Shown: positions 35,955 to 44,197, counted from the first letter of the stretch. The stretch: DNA of 64,000 nucleotides from Paludibacteraceae bacterium (GCA_017384225.1 JAFNUD010000009.1:62001-126000), one strand, 5' to 3'. The notes: generated by a model from the letters alone, not told the origin. Made by a program: numbers and translations.

Positions 35955-36392
35955 CTATTGGATTTCAATAACTCGAGTTGTTCGTTTTTCTTGACTAGTT
36001 GTAAGCTTAGGAAGGTGGATGTATAGTACACCACTGCAAGCCTTAGCTGTGATAGCCTCTTTATCCACATGTTCTGGTAGGAGTAATGCTTGTTCGAAGC
36101 GTGTGTAGTTAAACTCACGACGAAGATACTTAGTGGATTTATCTTCTTCTTTGCTTTCTTGTTTTTTTTCTACGGATACCACTAATTGATCTTGGTCATT
36201 TACATGTACTTTGAAATCGTCTTTACTCATACCAGGAACAGCAATTTCTACAGTGAATGCTTTCTCTGTTTCTTTGACATTGATAGCGGGTGCAGTCGCT
36301 GCTACAGCGCGCATAGGGAACCAATCGTCGTTGAAGAAGTCGTTGAAAATGGTTGGCAACCAGTTGTTTTGCCTTTTGATAGTTGGTAACAT
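35955..36392 (-). CDS. Hsp20/alpha-crystallin small heat-shock protein
   Basis: A 145-residue ATP-independent chaperone. The alpha-crystallin domain spans about residues 35-125 (FTVEIAVPGMSKDDFKVHVN, FNYTRFEQALLLPEHVD, KACSGVLYIHLPK). The C-terminus ends in VIEIQ, related to the IXI motif that docks into neighbouring subunits. The ATG at 36392 is chosen because the upstream part of the frame lacks family similarity. A sigma-54 promoter match (36482-36500) about 80 nt upstream suggests stress control through an enhancer-binding protein instead of the ordinary promoter type. Confidence 0.93.
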   Translation of the reverse strand: MLPTIKRQNNWLPTIFNDFFNDDWFPMRAVAATAPAINVKETEKAFTVEIAVPGMSKDDFKVHVNDQDQLVVSVEKKQESKEEDKSTKYLRREFNYTRFEQALLLPEHVDKEAITAKACSGVLYIHLPKLTTSQEKRTTRVIEIQ

Positions 36393-36481
36393 AATAACAA
36401 TAAATTTTATAGTTAGGTTTAGGTCTGATGGCAACAATCTCTTGGTAGGTTGCTTGCCATTTTCCTTTGGCATAGGGTTGT

Positions 36482-36500
36482 ATGCAAATTGCGTGCCAAA
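36482..36500 (-). promoter_or_regulatory. Sigma-54 (-24/-12) promoter upstream of hsp20
   Basis: TTTGGCACGCAATTTGCAT on the minus strand matches TGGCACG-N4-TTGCW with exact 10-nt spacing between GG and GC. The predicted transcript start near 36472 leaves an 80-nt leader. No TAnnTTTG box was found on this strand here. Confidence 0.6.
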
Positions 36501-36610
36501 CGATGTGTTATCTATGCCATTTTGTGGCCTTTGTCTGAAAATTTAATGTTTTTTGCACCTTTATTTAAAATCCATAAAAGACACTTTCTGCTATTTTTCT
36601 TCCCAAAATA

Positions 36611-36642
36611 TTTGCAAGTTCCCCAATTTTTTTGTACCTTTG
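36611..36642 (+). promoter_or_regulatory. Strong promoter now separated from its gene by an IS
   Basis: TTTG (36611-36614) and TACCTTTG (36635-36642), 20 nt apart, followed by CACCCG. It points to the repeat array and the insertion sequence; the next plus-strand gene is at 37892. Confidence 0.72.
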
Positions 36643-36664
36643 CACCCGAAATTCTCCTGTAAAT

Positions 36665-36719
36665 CTTAGGTGATTCTTAGGTTATTCATAGGTGATTTAT
36701 AGGTTATTCTTAGGTGATT
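36665..36719. repeat. Five tandem 11-bp repeats
   Basis: Units CTTAGGTGATT, CTTAGGTTATT, CATAGGTGATT, TATAGGTTATT, CTTAGGTGATT in direct succession, alternating GGTGATT and GGTTATT so that the higher-order unit is 22 bp. Located in the leader of the promoter at 36611-36642. Confidence 0.85.
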
Positions 36720-36735
36720 CAGCAACTTTCACTAT

Positions 36736-37797
36736 GGGATTGTCCCATAAAAAATTTATCGTAATGTTACGGTTGCAAATTCACCTAATGCATCCTGTAT
36801 CAGTTTTAAATTCTCTATCTCTTTTTCTCTACGTGATTTTGGATAGTCTTTTTTATAATTAAAACTAAATAATTCTTTTAGCGTGATTTTTTTATGTATA
36901 ACAATTTTAAGAAGATTATTAAACTTATCTTCTTTACTCATATATTTTACATTATTTTGCCACGCAAATTGATTTAGATATAATTGTAAATACTTTTCAC
37001 TTGTATGTGTATTGTATTTAATCTTTCTCTTTGTCCAACTAAATCTATTCTCTACAGCATTACTTGATTTACCTGTTGCTGTTAGCCATTGGTGCTTACT
37101 ATGGTTGTTTGTTTCAATTGGTAAACCACAATTCTCATATAACTTACTTTCATCACATACAAGTGAAGTAATACCAATCTCTCTTTTTAATACGTATTTT
37201 ATACACTCCTTTGTAATAGGATTTGGAAGGTGTAATAATTTAGTTGTACCTTCTTCATCTATCATTGATATAATGTGTTGTTTATAATCACTACTTGCTG
37301 CTAATATTTGTGTTTTAGTGTAATGTTTTGCATTAGGTGATATATAACCCCTCTTACGCATATAATCCCATTTTAAAGCAAGGTGTTTGTTTTGCCAACC
37401 ACCAATATAACTTTCATCTATTATAACTTCACCAATTAATTTTATATCTTCTTGTGATAGATTATATCTAATTTTTTGTAGCATTAAATAACTACTATTT
37501 TTATTTACATCAATTGTCTTTGCTAATTCTCTTACTGATATACTTTTATTAATACTGAATAAATATAATGTTACCAACCATTTCCATTTAGGTAGTTTGG
37601 TAGAATGAAGTAATGTACCCCTTGTTGAAGTGGTATTAGCAATATTGCGCCAAATTTCTTCAGCGTTTTCTATTATGTACCCTATGCTTAATCTGTTCTT
37701 CATTTCTACAGCTAAGGTACAAAAAATTTTTCACATATGCAAATTTTTAGACAATTATTTTTACATAAATTATTGATTATTAATATGGTACAATACC
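36736..37797 (-). mobile_element. Complete IS1595-family insertion sequence
   Basis: A 1062-bp element. Ends are imperfect inverted repeats: GGGATTGTCCCATA (from 36736 inward) and GGTATTGTACCATA (from 37797 inward, minus strand), 12 of 14 matching. An exact 8-bp direct repeat TTCACTAT flanks it (36728-36735 and 37798-37805), the target duplication length known for IS1595. The transposase frame is intact, so the insertion looks recent. Confidence 0.9.
36756..37703 (-). CDS. IS1595-type (ISXO2-like) DDE transposase
   Basis: A 315-residue transposase. An N-terminal helix-turn-helix region (SVRELAKTIDVNKNSSYLMLQKIR) precedes the catalytic domain, with the first Asp in EVIIDESYIGGWQNKH, the second in SLVCDESKLYENC, and the later conserved AVENRFSWTKRKIKYNTH block of the ISXO2-like DDE family. 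No N-terminal zinc ribbon is visible. The gene fills almost the whole element. Lower G+C than neighbouring genes fits its foreign origin. Confidence 0.88.
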   Translation of the reverse strand: MKNRLSIGYIIENAEEIWRNIANTTSTRGTLLHSTKLPKWKWLVTLYLFSINKSISVRELAKTIDVNKNSSYLMLQKIRYNLSQEDIKLIGEVIIDESYIGGWQNKHLALKWDYMRKRGYISPNAKHYTKTQILAASSDYKQHIISMIDEEGTTKLLHLPNPITKECIKYVLKREIGITSLVCDESKLYENCGLPIETNNHSKHQWLTATGKSSNAVENRFSWTKRKIKYNTHTSEKYLQLYLNQFAWQNNVKYMSKEDKFNNLLKIVIHKKITLKELFSFNYKKDYPKSRREKEIENLKLIQDALGEFATVTLR

Positions 37798-37891
37798 TTC
37801 ACTATAAGATTAAAGCATAATCCACTCCTTAAAATATTGAAACAAGCGCCAAAGGCGCATGAAACATTGAAACTTTTAAACCATTCAAACC

Positions 37892-38395
37892 ATGGCACAA
37901 ATTACCCTCAACCCACCCATTGCGGAGATTCATGGCGCTCTCAGCAAGCGCAGCAACATTGTCAATCGTCAGAAGAAATACCGCATTAACGGCCGTGTTA
38001 TTCACGAAGGCAAGCAGGAATCCTATGCTATCCAAAATCCTCGTGATTTCAAAAAGAGCCCTAAAAAAGGTGCCGAACTTGCTAATCACAACCTTTGGAG
38101 CGAGGCATGCCGCCGCACAGCCCAAATCCTGCAAGCTGCCCAACCCGACGGACCAACCGAGCAACAACTCTTCGAACGTCGTAACAATAAAATCCCTGAC
38201 TATTACACCTTAGAAGAAGCACGCACTTTGCTAGAGGATTTCCGCCGCCGCTACGAAGCCCAACTGCCCAACACCCGTGGCAAACACCCAGACGCCCAAG
38301 CACCCATTGATCCAAAGACTGGCAAGGGCAAACAATACGCCCAATTCCCAGCCTTCATCCGCGCCATGCTCTACCACCAACTCAAGGCTCAATAA
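37892..38395 (+). CDS. Conserved hypothetical protein of Bacteroidales
   Basis: A 167-residue hydrophilic protein starting MAQITLNPPIAEIHGALSKR. It has no signal peptide or membrane segment and is basic in the first half. The family is familiar from Bacteroidales genomes but has no function I can name. Notable parts are a KYRINGRVIHEGKQ strand pair and a C-terminal helix region (EEARTLLEDFRRRYEAQ). An IS insertion at 36736-37797 separates it from the strong promoter at 36611-36642, which may have reduced or changed its expression. A strong terminator follows. Confidence 0.75.
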   Translation: MAQITLNPPIAEIHGALSKRSNIVNRQKKYRINGRVIHEGKQESYAIQNPRDFKKSPKKGAELANHNLWSEACRRTAQILQAAQPDGPTEQQLFERRNNKIPDYYTLEEARTLLEDFRRRYEAQLPNTRGKHPDAQAPIDPKTGKGKQYAQFPAFIRAMLYHQLKAQ

Positions 38396-38398
38396 CGC

Positions 38399-38419
38399 CT
38401 CTAAACCCTAAACCATAGT
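38399..38419. repeat. Heptamer repeat after the hypothetical gene
   Basis: CTCTAAA CCCTAAA CCATAGT, three units of 7 nt, next to an inverted CCGCTAGCGG and a copy of CGTCCACTAAAC that also occurs inverted near 10350. Confidence 0.5.
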
Positions 38420-38442
38420 CCGCTAGCGGACGTCCACTAAAC

Positions 38443-38481
38443 AAAAAAATCGCATAGCCCTTGCGCATATGCGATTTTTTT
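38443..38481 (+). terminator. Strong intrinsic terminator
   Basis: Perfect 14-bp arms (38443-38456 and 38468-38481), AAAAAAATCGCATA pairing with TATGCGATTTTTTT. It ends 3 nt before the next promoter box. Confidence 0.9.
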
Positions 38482-38483
38482 CG

Positions 38484-38491
38484 TACCTTTG
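38484..38491 (+). promoter_or_regulatory. -7 box of the lipoprotein gene, directly after the terminator
   Basis: TACCTTTG followed by CAACCG. The transcript would carry a leader of roughly 300 nt. Confidence 0.75.
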
Positions 38492-38799
38492 CAACCGCAA
38501 ACCCAAATAGGGCTTTGCAGACATATTATAAAAAGGCGTTTATTGGCGCTTGTTTTGGTCTGTAGAAATCCGGAAAATTTCGTAACCCGAAACAAGAGAG
38601 CGGTAAATGCCCCTTGGTATGTTATATCCGTTGTGTCCCACAACGATTAGCATATCGGCGTGGGCATTCATTGTTTATTCTTGTTACAGGGTCTTTCCGG
38701 AACCTCTACAGAGAGAATGAGCAAAAAGAGGTTCCACGCTTTTCTTTTTATACTAACGGGTCGTTTGGAGCCAACTTCCCAAACAAAACATTCAAAACA
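38492..38799 (+). ncRNA. Candidate structured RNA leader (about 300 nt)
   Basis: No coding sequence is supported between the promoter at 38484 and the ATG at 38800. The region holds several pairings: CGTTGTG-TCC-CACAACG (38629-38645), AATGCCC with GGGCATT flanking it, and GGAACCTCT (38699-38707) with AGAGGTTCC (38727-38735), all perfect. TCCGG blocks at both sides can also pair. The nested arrangement suggests a folded leader or cis-acting RNA. I do not recognise it as a named riboswitch. Confidence 0.45.
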
Positions 38800-39681
38800 A
38801 TGAAAAAGATTTTCAGTTTAGCCATTATCGCAATGGCACTCGTTTTCACAGGTTGCGACCAAAACAAACCAGAACAACCAGACAACTACGCAGACTACCC
38901 ACAACTTATTGTAGGTAAGTGGTTTAACTTTACACCAGAGGCAAGTACATTCTTAGACTATAAAGCAGATGGTTCTTTTGGGGTAATTGGTTTTGATCAA
39001 AAGCTTGGTTGGATGCAATTTGCAGGAACTTATCAGTTGCAAGAAAACAAACTGACTTTAACAAGAAACGGCAATATATCAGAAGCACAGGTTGAATTGA
39101 CTAGCAATAAATTTACATTTAAAAATTATGCTGAAACAGGCGATAAAGTTCACTACCGCGTTCAAGAGCAATTTGATATTAAGGGTAATTATTCTTACCT
39201 CAACTCTGCAGTTCGCGTAGTTGCTGCCGAAGGCAAAACCGCTCTTCAACTCCCAGAAGGCGTTACTTTCCAAGGTCAAAACGCTATCCCTGTAGACGCA
39301 ATGCACGGCGATCGTATTATTGATGTAATGAAGAGGTTCTTTGCCGATGCTACTTTTGCAGCAGACGGCAAACTCAACCACACTCTGGATGGCGAAGCAA
39401 AGACCAAAAACTACACCCTCGATGGCAACAACCTCACCTTCAATCTCTATGAGGGTAGCGAAACCTACAAGGTGAACGCAACTTCCTTCCCAGACGAGGA
39501 TGGCGACCGCCTCTTTATCATTATTCCAAAGCAAGCTGCTTGGTTAGGTGGCATGGTGGACTTGGTAGAGAAAGAGAACGAGGGCTTAACCCTCACCGAA
39601 GCTCAAATCGCCGAATTGGAGAAGGAGTTCATGGCTACCTTCGAGACCTTCACCGTCATCCTCTCTCTTAGCAAAAAGTAA
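38800..39681 (+). CDS. Lipocalin-like lipoprotein
   Basis: A 293-residue protein with a lipoprotein signal (MKKIFSLAIIAMALVFTGC). The body has two segments of the short lipocalin-like type found in Bacteroidales (LIVGKWFNFTPEAST...YKADGSFG and LTRNGNISEAQVEL), rich in alternating strands, so a ligand-binding barrel is likely. The function is unknown. The ATG at 38800 is chosen because of the lipobox; the upstream part of the frame is leader. A strong terminator follows at 39707-39744. Confidence 0.75.
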   Translation: MKKIFSLAIIAMALVFTGCDQNKPEQPDNYADYPQLIVGKWFNFTPEASTFLDYKADGSFGVIGFDQKLGWMQFAGTYQLQENKLTLTRNGNISEAQVELTSNKFTFKNYAETGDKVHYRVQEQFDIKGNYSYLNSAVRVVAAEGKTALQLPEGVTFQGQNAIPVDAMHGDRIIDVMKRFFADATFAADGKLNHTLDGEAKTKNYTLDGNNLTFNLYEGSETYKVNATSFPDEDGDRLFIIIPKQAAWLGGMVDLVEKENEGLTLTEAQIAELEKEFMATFETFTVILSLSKK

Positions 39682-39706
39682 ACTCACATCAATAAAGCTT
39701 AAATGC

Positions 39707-39744
39707 AAAAAACGAGGTTATTTGTCCAAATAGCCTCGTTTTTT
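39707..39744 (+). terminator. Strong intrinsic terminator of the lipoprotein gene
   Basis: Arms 39707-39723 and 39728-39744 pair over 17 positions with one wobble around the loop GTCC, ending in TTTTTT. Confidence 0.92.
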
Positions 39745-39795
39745 ATCGCCTCTTGTTCCACAACCCTCAAAAACAAAGTAAATCCAAACCACCTT

Positions 39796-40086
39796 TTACA
39801 CTACCAATAACGCCGAAATAGTCGTCAAGATTACCTCTAGATTACTAAAAACAACATACCCAATTACCACACTTCCAGTCCCTCCAACGAGTAACCAGCG
39901 AACTGCGTCCATTCGCATAGCCAACCGCTCCAACATGGTATATCTACGCAAACTCTCTTGCAATTCGCTACTGGGCGATGGCATGAGATTTATCTGACGA
40001 ATCATATCCGCCATAAACGCCTCATTGTCTTTCACTTGTGGCGCACTCGCACGCAAACGTTGTTTGATTTTTCTATTGGTAATCAT
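39796..40086 (-). CDS. Small membrane protein next to an ECF sigma gene (anti-sigma-like)
   Basis: A 96-residue protein with a basic N-terminus, a central helix and one or two C-terminal membrane segments (AVRWLLVGGTGSVVIGYVVF and VILTTISALLVV). No known domain is certain. Its place 17 bp after an ECF sigma factor gene is where short anti-sigma or regulatory membrane proteins occur in Bacteroidota, so that role is likely by context only. Confidence 0.6.
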   Translation of the reverse strand: MITNRKIKQRLRASAPQVKDNEAFMADMIRQINLMPSPSSELQESLRRYTMLERLAMRMDAVRWLLVGGTGSVVIGYVVFSNLEVILTTISALLVV

Positions 40087-40103
40087 AATTCAAAATTCTT
40101 AAT

Positions 40104-40601
40104 TCAAAATTCAGAATTCAACATGGCTTTCAGCCTCTTCCTGGCTCGAAACAGCATGACCGCTATATTGCCTTCCGTTATCTCTGTTATCTTGCTAATC
40201 TCTCGAATACTCTTTTCTTCCAGATAATACAGTATCACCACGGCTTTCTCTTGTTTCGGCAATTGGTCAATTGCCTGATACAGTGGCTCATAGCGAAAAG
40301 CCGAATCAGTCTGTTCACTCGCTACTTCCGTATCAACACTCTCATAGTTTTCTACTACCACACGATGGGTATTCCAATACTTATTCTGCTCATTAAGGTA
40401 TTCATTGTAGGCAATACGAAATACCCAAGTCTGCAAAGCTGATTTCTGTTCAAAGGTTGCACAATGCAAATAGGCCTTCAGTATGGCTTCTTGCGCCAGA
40501 TCATTAGCCAGTTCTTCATTTCCATGAGTCAGCACAAGCAGGAATCGCCGAAGGGACTCCTGCATGCCGCCAATGGCGGAAATAAACTGCTGCTTATCCA
40601 T
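40104..40601 (-). CDS. ECF-type RNA polymerase sigma factor
   Basis: A 165-residue sigma-70 ECF protein. Region 2 reads ANDLAQEAILKAYLHCATF and ALQTWVFRIAYNEYLNEQ. Region 4 reads IDQLPKQEKAVVILYYLEEKSIREISKITEITEGNIAVML with a helix-turn-helix. It should direct RNA polymerase to a small regulon, controlled by the membrane protein encoded just after it. A run of AATTGAC-type repeats lies upstream (40705-40742) and could hold its own promoter. Confidence 0.9.
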   Translation of the reverse strand: MDKQQFISAIGGMQESLRRFLLVLTHGNEELANDLAQEAILKAYLHCATFEQKSALQTWVFRIAYNEYLNEQNKYWNTHRVVVENYESVDTEVASEQTDSAFRYEPLYQAIDQLPKQEKAVVILYYLEEKSIREISKITEITEGNIAVMLFRARKRLKAMLNSEF

Positions 40602-40769
40602 AAAATGATGAAAAACTTGTGATCTAATCTCGAAAATTCTTCATTTTGTTTGGGTTACTAATGCGCTAAGCGCATTCCTCTAACCTAAACAAAAGATATC
40701 CTGAATTGACGATAATTGACATTAAAATTGACAATAATTGTCTTTAATAGAAAGTCAGACAAACGCAGT

Positions 40770-41228
40770 TTACTCTTTTTCAGCAAGTGCTTTTTCTTCT
40801 TTCTCAATCTCCTTCTTGAGATAATTCTTTGACACAAAGAACATAATCAAGAATGCTACACCAATAGTTAGGAGCAAACCGCCGATGATTACAGCCTGAT
40901 TCACTGCAGCAAACACTCCATAGAGCAACACAAACAATCCTACCAGTGATGATAAAGCACCATACTCCAGATGTTTCAACACTGCCATTTTGGTAGTCTT
41001 CTTTTTGCTGTCCATCTCATTCAACATCTCAGCCATTGCTTTGAAGTCAATGTTTGCGCTTTCGCTCTTCTCAATCATTTGAGAAATGAGTTTACTATGC
41101 TCTTCCACTTTGTGACGACGATTTTTGAGATACATAATTACACCCGTCAAAATAATGGCAGGTATTCCACCAAAAAGTAACAACACTCCAACAATAGGAA
41201 CTAAACCATGCATAAATGAATCTAACAT
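40770..41228 (-). CDS. DUF6249-like small membrane protein
   Basis: A 152-residue protein with an N-terminal membrane segment (GLVPIVGVLLLFGGIPAIILTGVIMYL), a charged helical middle and two C-terminal membrane segments. It resembles DUF6249 proteins that often accompany ECF sigma factors in Bacteroidota. It lies upstream of the sigma gene (168-bp gap) on the same strand. Function is unknown; a role in the same membrane stress circuit is inferred. Confidence 0.65.
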   Translation of the reverse strand: MLDSFMHGLVPIVGVLLLFGGIPAIILTGVIMYLKNRRHKVEEHSKLISQMIEKSESANIDFKAMAEMLNEMDSKKKTTKMAVLKHLEYGALSSLVGLFVLLYGVFAAVNQAVIIGGLLLTIGVAFLIMFFVSKNYLKKEIEKEEKALAEKE

Positions 41229-41557
41229 ACTTCTAAAAATTTAATAAGTTTAACAAATCGTTCTCTGTCGCTTCTTTGCGACTTCACCCATTAGACAAAT
41301 GAGAAAAAGAAAATATTACAAACGACTGTTATTTTTTAGAATTTACATATCAGATGACACTATCAAGTTTTTTCCGCCACATTTACTGAAGATTCAGCGC
41401 ACGGAGCCAAAGCGAAGGAGCGGTGGCAATAAAATCAGAGTCGTTGCAATAAGATTTATTTAGATTTCTCGAGCGAAGCGAGTAGGAGCAAAAAAATTGT
41501 CAAAAACACATCATTTTGCCTGTGTCTTGTTCCACGCTCCTCAAAAATATTCAATTC
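41229..41557. other. Intergenic region upstream of the DUF6249-like gene
   Basis: No gene. It contains a small hairpin GTCGC-TTCTTT-GCGAC near 41267-41282 in the likely leader of the 41228 gene and a CTCG-rich inverted piece near 41468-41484. No TAnnTTTG box was convincing. Confidence 0.45.
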
Positions 41558-43375
41558 TCAGGGCGTTATTTTGCCATTAAAATGCTCGTAAAGTTTTGTC
41601 CCTGAGCGACTTCCAAGCAAATCAATCCACTCTTCCAATTTCGCGCTTTTAGCACGCGCCACGGAGCCAAAGTGTTGCAGTATCTTTTGCTTCGCAACCG
41701 CTCCAACTCCCTGAATATCATCAAGTTCGCTCTTTATTTGTGCCTTGCTACGCTTCTTTTTATGGTAACTGATAGCAAATCTGTGCACCTCATCCTGTAT
41801 CTCCACCATTAGTCGGAAGATCTCGTCCGTCACTTTCATGCCAAACTCTTGAACTGGGTCTCCATAGAGTAGGGTATTCGTCCTATGCTTATTATCTTTC
41901 TTCAGTCCCGCTATCGGAATCTGCAAACCCAACTCTTCATTTACCACCTCCTTAATAGCCCCCATTTGTCCTAATCCACCATCTGCAATAATCAAGTCGG
42001 GTAGGGGACTACCTTCTTCCACTAACCTTGTATATCTTCTCCTCACAACCTCCCTCATACTCGCGTAGTCATCTGGACCTTCCACAGTCTTGATCTCAAA
42101 CTTTTTATACTCACTCTTGCACGCTTTTCCCTTCTTAAAGACCACACAACCTGCTACGGCATTACTACCTTGCGTATTCGAGTTATCAAAACTATCTATC
42201 CACATCGGTAGGGTAGGTAAGCCCAATAAATTTTGCAACCCACCCAAAATACGAGCTGCCCGTTGATCTGGATTCAGCTTATCATCCTGTTTAATCCTGT
42301 CTTTCTTATACTGCTGCACATTCTGCATCGCCAGATCCAAGAGTTTCTTTTTGTCGCCTCCCAAAGCGATATTCACATGCAAATTTTCATCAATTATCTC
42401 TGGAATAAACGGAACAATCACCTCTCTTGTTGTACTACCCAACTGCTCCCGCAGTTCGTAAATACCCATCGCCAAGACTTCCTCTCTGCTCTCGTCCAAC
42501 TGCTTCTTATACTCAATCGTCTGCCCCTGCACAACACTTCCCCTATGCACATGAAGCATGCTGATATACACATTTTGCCCCATTTCATCGTATCCGAATA
42601 CATCCACATCCCCTGCATGCGAGTTCGTGATAATAGTCTTACTCGTAAATTGTTCGATGAAATCGAGCTTTTCTTTTAATCTGCCTGCTTCCTCATACCG
42701 CATTTCCATAGCAGCTTGCAGCATTTCTGCCTCTATCTGCTTGGCAATCTCTTGAGCATCACCTCTAATAATCTTCCTTGCAGCATCTATATATTCCAAA
42801 TATTTCTCCCGACTAACTTTCCCCTCACATACACCGCAGCAATTACCCAAATGATACTTCAAGCACACGCGATATTTCCCCATTTCAACGCTATTTTTTG
42901 TCATCAATGTATTGCAAGTACGAATTGGGTAGAGTTTATGTATCAGCTCTAGAACTAAGTCTAATGTATATCCAAAGGTGTAGGGACCATAATAATCTCC
43001 TACACCTTTGATGATTTTTCTAGTCTTGAATATGCGAGGATAATCCTCTCGCGTTATACAAATACTAGGATAACTTTTTCCGTCTTTTAGCAGGATATTA
43101 TAATGTGGTTGGTATTGTTTTATTAGATTGTTTTCCAATAAAAACGCATCCTGCTCACTATTTACCACTACATATTTAATGTCTGCCACGCTCTGAACCA
43201 GCAGCTTAGTCTTGTATCGATCCTGCTCTTTATGGAAGTAACTACTTACTCTGCGCTTTAGGTTCTTTGCCTTACCCACATATATCACTTCCCCTACTTC
43301 ATTAAAGTATTGGTACACCCCCGGCTCCTCAGGCAACCGCCGAAGTATCTCTTGTATATGTGGATTTTTAGACAT
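41558..43375 (-). CDS. uvrC: Excinuclease ABC subunit C
   Basis: A 605-residue nucleotide-excision-repair nuclease, full length. The GIY-YIG domain is at the N-terminus (EEPGVYQYFNEVGEVIYVGKAKNLKRRV) and makes the 3' cut. The UVR segment that contacts UvrB is central (AMEMRYEEAGRLKEKLDFIE). An endonuclease-V-like domain for the 5' cut includes LIIADGGLGQMG. Tandem helix-hairpin-helix motifs close the protein (DDIQGVGAVAKQKILQHFG). It lies 226 bp after apt and may have its own promoter. Confidence 0.97.
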   Translation of the reverse strand: MSKNPHIQEILRRLPEEPGVYQYFNEVGEVIYVGKAKNLKRRVSSYFHKEQDRYKTKLLVQSVADIKYVVVNSEQDAFLLENNLIKQYQPHYNILLKDGKSYPSICITREDYPRIFKTRKIIKGVGDYYGPYTFGYTLDLVLELIHKLYPIRTCNTLMTKNSVEMGKYRVCLKYHLGNCCGVCEGKVSREKYLEYIDAARKIIRGDAQEIAKQIEAEMLQAAMEMRYEEAGRLKEKLDFIEQFTSKTIITNSHAGDVDVFGYDEMGQNVYISMLHVHRGSVVQGQTIEYKKQLDESREEVLAMGIYELREQLGSTTREVIVPFIPEIIDENLHVNIALGGDKKKLLDLAMQNVQQYKKDRIKQDDKLNPDQRAARILGGLQNLLGLPTLPMWIDSFDNSNTQGSNAVAGCVVFKKGKACKSEYKKFEIKTVEGPDDYASMREVVRRRYTRLVEEGSPLPDLIIADGGLGQMGAIKEVVNEELGLQIPIAGLKKDNKHRTNTLLYGDPVQEFGMKVTDEIFRLMVEIQDEVHRFAISYHKKKRSKAQIKSELDDIQGVGAVAKQKILQHFGSVARAKSAKLEEWIDLLGSRSGTKLYEHFNGKITP

Positions 43376-43601
43376 CTTTTCCGATCAAATCGGAGCAAAT
43401 TACAAATCAACAACCGTATTTATTTACGATTAGAAATTTATATACCAGTTGATACCGTGTATTGTTTCTTGAGCGCGGCAGGGAGTTGATTGCTGGCGGG
43501 GTCCTCGAAAAAGCTTGCTTTTTGGGGTGCTCTGCAATGTTGTTGGATTAAGTTGTTGCTGTTGTTGATTTAAATAATTCTGTTGGTTTTCATTCAAAAC
43601 A

Positions 43602-44126
43602 TTAGCAGCTCAGCAAACTGCTAATTTCTACATCATCGCCAATGGCTTTTCTACCATTCAAGAAGTCCAACTCAATAATAAAGTTGATATACACCTTCTT
43701 TACATTGAATTTTCTCACCAACTCCAACGCCGCAGCCATCGAGCCACCTGTAGCCAACAAATCATCATGCAAAAGCACTACATCATCTTCACACAAAGCA
43801 TCTGCGTGTATCTGAATAGTATCTACGCCATATTCCTTTGCATAGCTCACCTCTATTGTTTCTGCTGGCAACTTACCTGGTTTACGAACAGGTACAAATC
43901 CCGCGCCCAAATCCATCGCCACAGCAGGACCCAGTATAAATCCTCTTGATTCAATACCTACCACCTTAGTGATCCCGTATGCACGATACAAATTCACAAT
44001 TTCATCTTTCATCCATTTCAAATACTCTGGATTACTCAATACAGTAGTAATGTCTTTAAAAATAATTCCTGGTACAGGAAAATCCTTTACATCGCGAATC
44101 GCCGCGAGCACTTCTTCATGTTTCAT
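43602..44126 (-). CDS. apt: Adenine phosphoribosyltransferase
   Basis: A 174-residue purine-salvage enzyme making AMP from adenine and PRPP. It shows FPVPGIIFKDITTVL at the N-terminus, the GIESRGFILGPAVA segment and the PRPP-binding motif VVLLHDDLLATGGSMAAA. Length is typical. It lies 106 bp downstream of mnmG; that gap contains a parS match and a heptamer repeat. Confidence 0.95.
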   Translation of the reverse strand: MKHEEVLAAIRDVKDFPVPGIIFKDITTVLSNPEYLKWMKDEIVNLYRAYGITKVVGIESRGFILGPAVAMDLGAGFVPVRKPGKLPAETIEVSYAKEYGVDTIQIHADALCEDDVVLLHDDLLATGGSMAAALELVRKFNVKKVYINFIIELDFLNGRKAIGDDVEISSLLSC

Positions 44127-44173
44127 ATCATTAATCTATTATTAATTATCTTATGAACTATTATTATTGCAAA

Positions 44174-44189
44174 TGTTCCACGTGAAACA
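44174..44189. other. parS centromere-like site
   Basis: TGTTCCACGTGAAACA, a 16-bp near-palindrome identical to the classical ParB-binding parS sequence of Bacillus. ParB spreads from such sites to organise the origin region. The position next to mnmG (gidA) fits origin-proximal DNA. Confidence 0.8.
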
Positions 44190-44197
44190 AATCCACG

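Noticed and set aside
38614..38799. Upstream 62 codons in frame with the lipoprotein gene
   Set aside because: They lie in a hairpin-rich leader, and the signal peptide with lipobox begins at 38800.
40705..40742. AATTGAC-type repeats at 40705-40742 and 18921-18970 considered as a shared operator
   Set aside because: Spacing is irregular (10, 12, 10 nt) and the two sites precede unrelated genes; low-complexity sequence is the simpler explanation.
43505..43540. AAAAAGC/GCTTTTT hairpin downstream of apt as a terminator
   Set aside because: No T-run follows on the minus strand and the distance from the apt stop is about 60 nt.
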